Of a stretch of 64,000 bases of DNA, positions 63,054-64,000 are shown in pieces. The stretch is from an uncultured Enhydrobacter sp. (GTDB lineage: Bacteria > Pseudomonadota > Gammaproteobacteria > Pseudomonadales > Moraxellaceae): assembly GCA_946222995.1 (NCBI GenBank), contig CAMIOS010000013.1:1-64000 (forward strand), in the 5' to 3' direction. The notes beneath the pieces were generated by a model, which ran no database searches, was not told the origin of the DNA, and worked only from the letters and a program-made list of their open reading frames with translations. How positions within the stretch are numbered: position 1 is the first letter of the stretch; every line of letters starts with the position of its first letter. The translations under genes and the position numbers were made by a program.

Positions 63054-64000
63054 ATGACAGAGCATTCTCAAAAACCCCAACGCATTGCAAAACCAGCGCA
63101 AAAAACCCCACCCAATCAGCAGGCCCAATCGGCAGATGATGATATTTTAGACTTCTCAAAAGTCAATTATCTCACTGTCACCCGTCAGCAGCATGATCAG
63201 CGTATTGATAATTTTCTACTTGCTCGGCTTAAAGGCTTGCCGCGTTCGCACGTGTATAACATGATTCGCTCCGACGAAATTCGCATCAACGGCAAGCGCT
63301 GTAAACCACATGACAAGCTTGCCCGCAATGACGTGGTACGTATCGCGCCCATCAAGCTTGCTACCCGTGAAAAACCCGTAATTAGTCAAGAATTTGCCCA
63401 AGGCTTGCTAGAGCGTATCGTCTATGAAGATGACGGCTTGATTGTGCTGAATAAACCGTCAGGTATGGCGGTACATGGTGGCAGTGGCGAGAGTTTTGGC
63501 GTGATAGAAGCGATGCGAGAAGCGACAGGTAAAAAGTACCTTGAGCTCATTCATCGTATCGACAAAGACACGTCAGGCTTATTGATGATTGCTAAAAAAC
63601 GTTCGACGCTAAAAACGCTGCAAGACCATTTACGAGAAAAAACCTTGCAAAAGACTTATCTGTGTTTGGTAGAAGGTTGGGTGAGTACTGACCAGACCAT
63701 TGATAAACCTTTGCTTAAGTTTAATCTGCCAAGTGGGGAACGCCGTGTCAAAGTGGATGTAAAATCAGAAGACAGCAAACCCAGCCAAACTCAAATTAAA
63801 GTGTTGCAAAAATTTGAATTAAACGGACAAAAAGTAAGTCTGGTTGAAGCCAAACCGCTCACAGGTCGCACCCATCAAATTCGGGTGCATTTGGCGAGTA
63901 TTGGGCATCCGTTATTGGGTGATGATAAATATAACCCACAGGATAAATCTGGCGTAAGACGGCTTTGCTTGCATGCGTATCAGTTAGACATTCCTAAATA
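63054..64000 (+). CDS. rluC: 23S rRNA pseudouridine synthase RluC, 3' end cut off
   Basis: RluC makes pseudouridines at 955, 2504 and 2580 of 23S rRNA in E. coli. The 315 visible residues run open to the window edge. A polar N-terminal extension (about 1-40) precedes an S4 RNA-binding domain (about 48-110, RIDNFLLARLKGLPRSHVYN), then the RluA-family catalytic domain with D170 in HRIDKDTSGLLM, IVLNKPSGMAVHGGSG and LTGRTHQIRVHLASIGHPLLGDDKY. The family assignment is firm; RluC rather than RluD rests partly on being divergent from rne. Confidence 0.93.
   Translation, partial: MTEHSQKPQRIAKPAQKTPPNQQAQSADDDILDFSKVNYLTVTRQQHDQRIDNFLLARLKGLPRSHVYNMIRSDEIRINGKRCKPHDKLARNDVVRIAPIKLATREKPVISQEFAQGLLERIVYEDDGLIVLNKPSGMAVHGGSGESFGVIEAMREATGKKYLELIHRIDKDTSGLLMIAKKRSTLKTLQDHLREKTLQKTYLCLVEGWVSTDQTIDKPLLKFNLPSGERRVKVDVKSEDSKPSQTQIKVLQKFELNGQKVSLVEAKPLTGRTHQIRVHLASIGHPLLGDDKYNPQDKSGVRRLCLHAYQLDIPK

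Overview
The window looks like chromosomal core sequence from a gammaproteobacterium of the family Moraxellaceae, most like Moraxella (Faucicola) osloensis or Psychrobacter. This rests on remembered family resemblance (RpoB/RpoC, RNase E, the DUF6586 gene after rpoC, PRC-barrel/DUF2382 stress proteins) and on moderately AT-rich composition; no database search was possible. Genes are densely packed, most units end in a clear intrinsic terminator, and no tRNA, rRNA, CRISPR array, insertion sequence or prophage was found.

Layout. 1-9876: end of rplJ, rplL, then rpoB-rpoC. The rplL and rpoB genes are separated by a strong terminator and a 436-base gap. 9897-18057: DUF6586 gene, an orphan HNH endonuclease, trpA, accD, purE, valS, then an accessory pair consisting of a PD-(D/E)XK/DUF5655 protein overlapping a small antitoxin-like protein. 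18361-28419: yceI, polA, hutD, a thioesterase, lldD, a glutaredoxin-like gene, mtgA and ppk1. 28644-29590: three tandem small, very hydrophilic, cysteine-free proteins of unknown function. 29678-35686: miaE, glcB and two paralogous porins. 35831-46856: pyrG, kdsA, a copper cassette (cysteine-less HMA-like protein, cueR, two-repeat DUF305 lipoprotein, copZ, copA), then eno, ftsB, ispD and a YtfL/PaeA-like transporter. The cassette sits inside the otherwise familiar pyrG-kdsA-eno-ftsB-ispD order. 46915-58431: pepD, metR, two DUF2382 stress-type genes, a cold-shock/DUF1294 fusion, a DUF2157-like membrane protein, a thiolase, hom, dsbC and a YedI-family gene. 58509-64000: rne with a long scaffold tail, a 678-base spacer and the start of divergent rluC.

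How the genes work together. Most are housekeeping: ribosomal stalk and RNA polymerase, RNA decay and modification (rne, rluC, miaE), DNA repair (polA), envelope building (mtgA, kdsA, ispD, porins, dsbC), fatty-acid, purine and amino-acid synthesis (accD, purE, trpA, hom, metR), and two-carbon/lactate metabolism (glcB, lldD). The copper cassette is a coherent regulated module: a CueR-type repressor/activator reads divergently from a promoter with a 19-bp spacer and a dyad, which should drive the periplasmic DUF305 protein, the CopZ chaperone and the CopA exporter. The parts most likely to hold undescribed biology are the nuclease/antitoxin-like pair (16835-18057), the three small disordered proteins (28644-29590), the cysteine-less HMA protein beside the copper genes, and the repeated motif in the RNase E tail.
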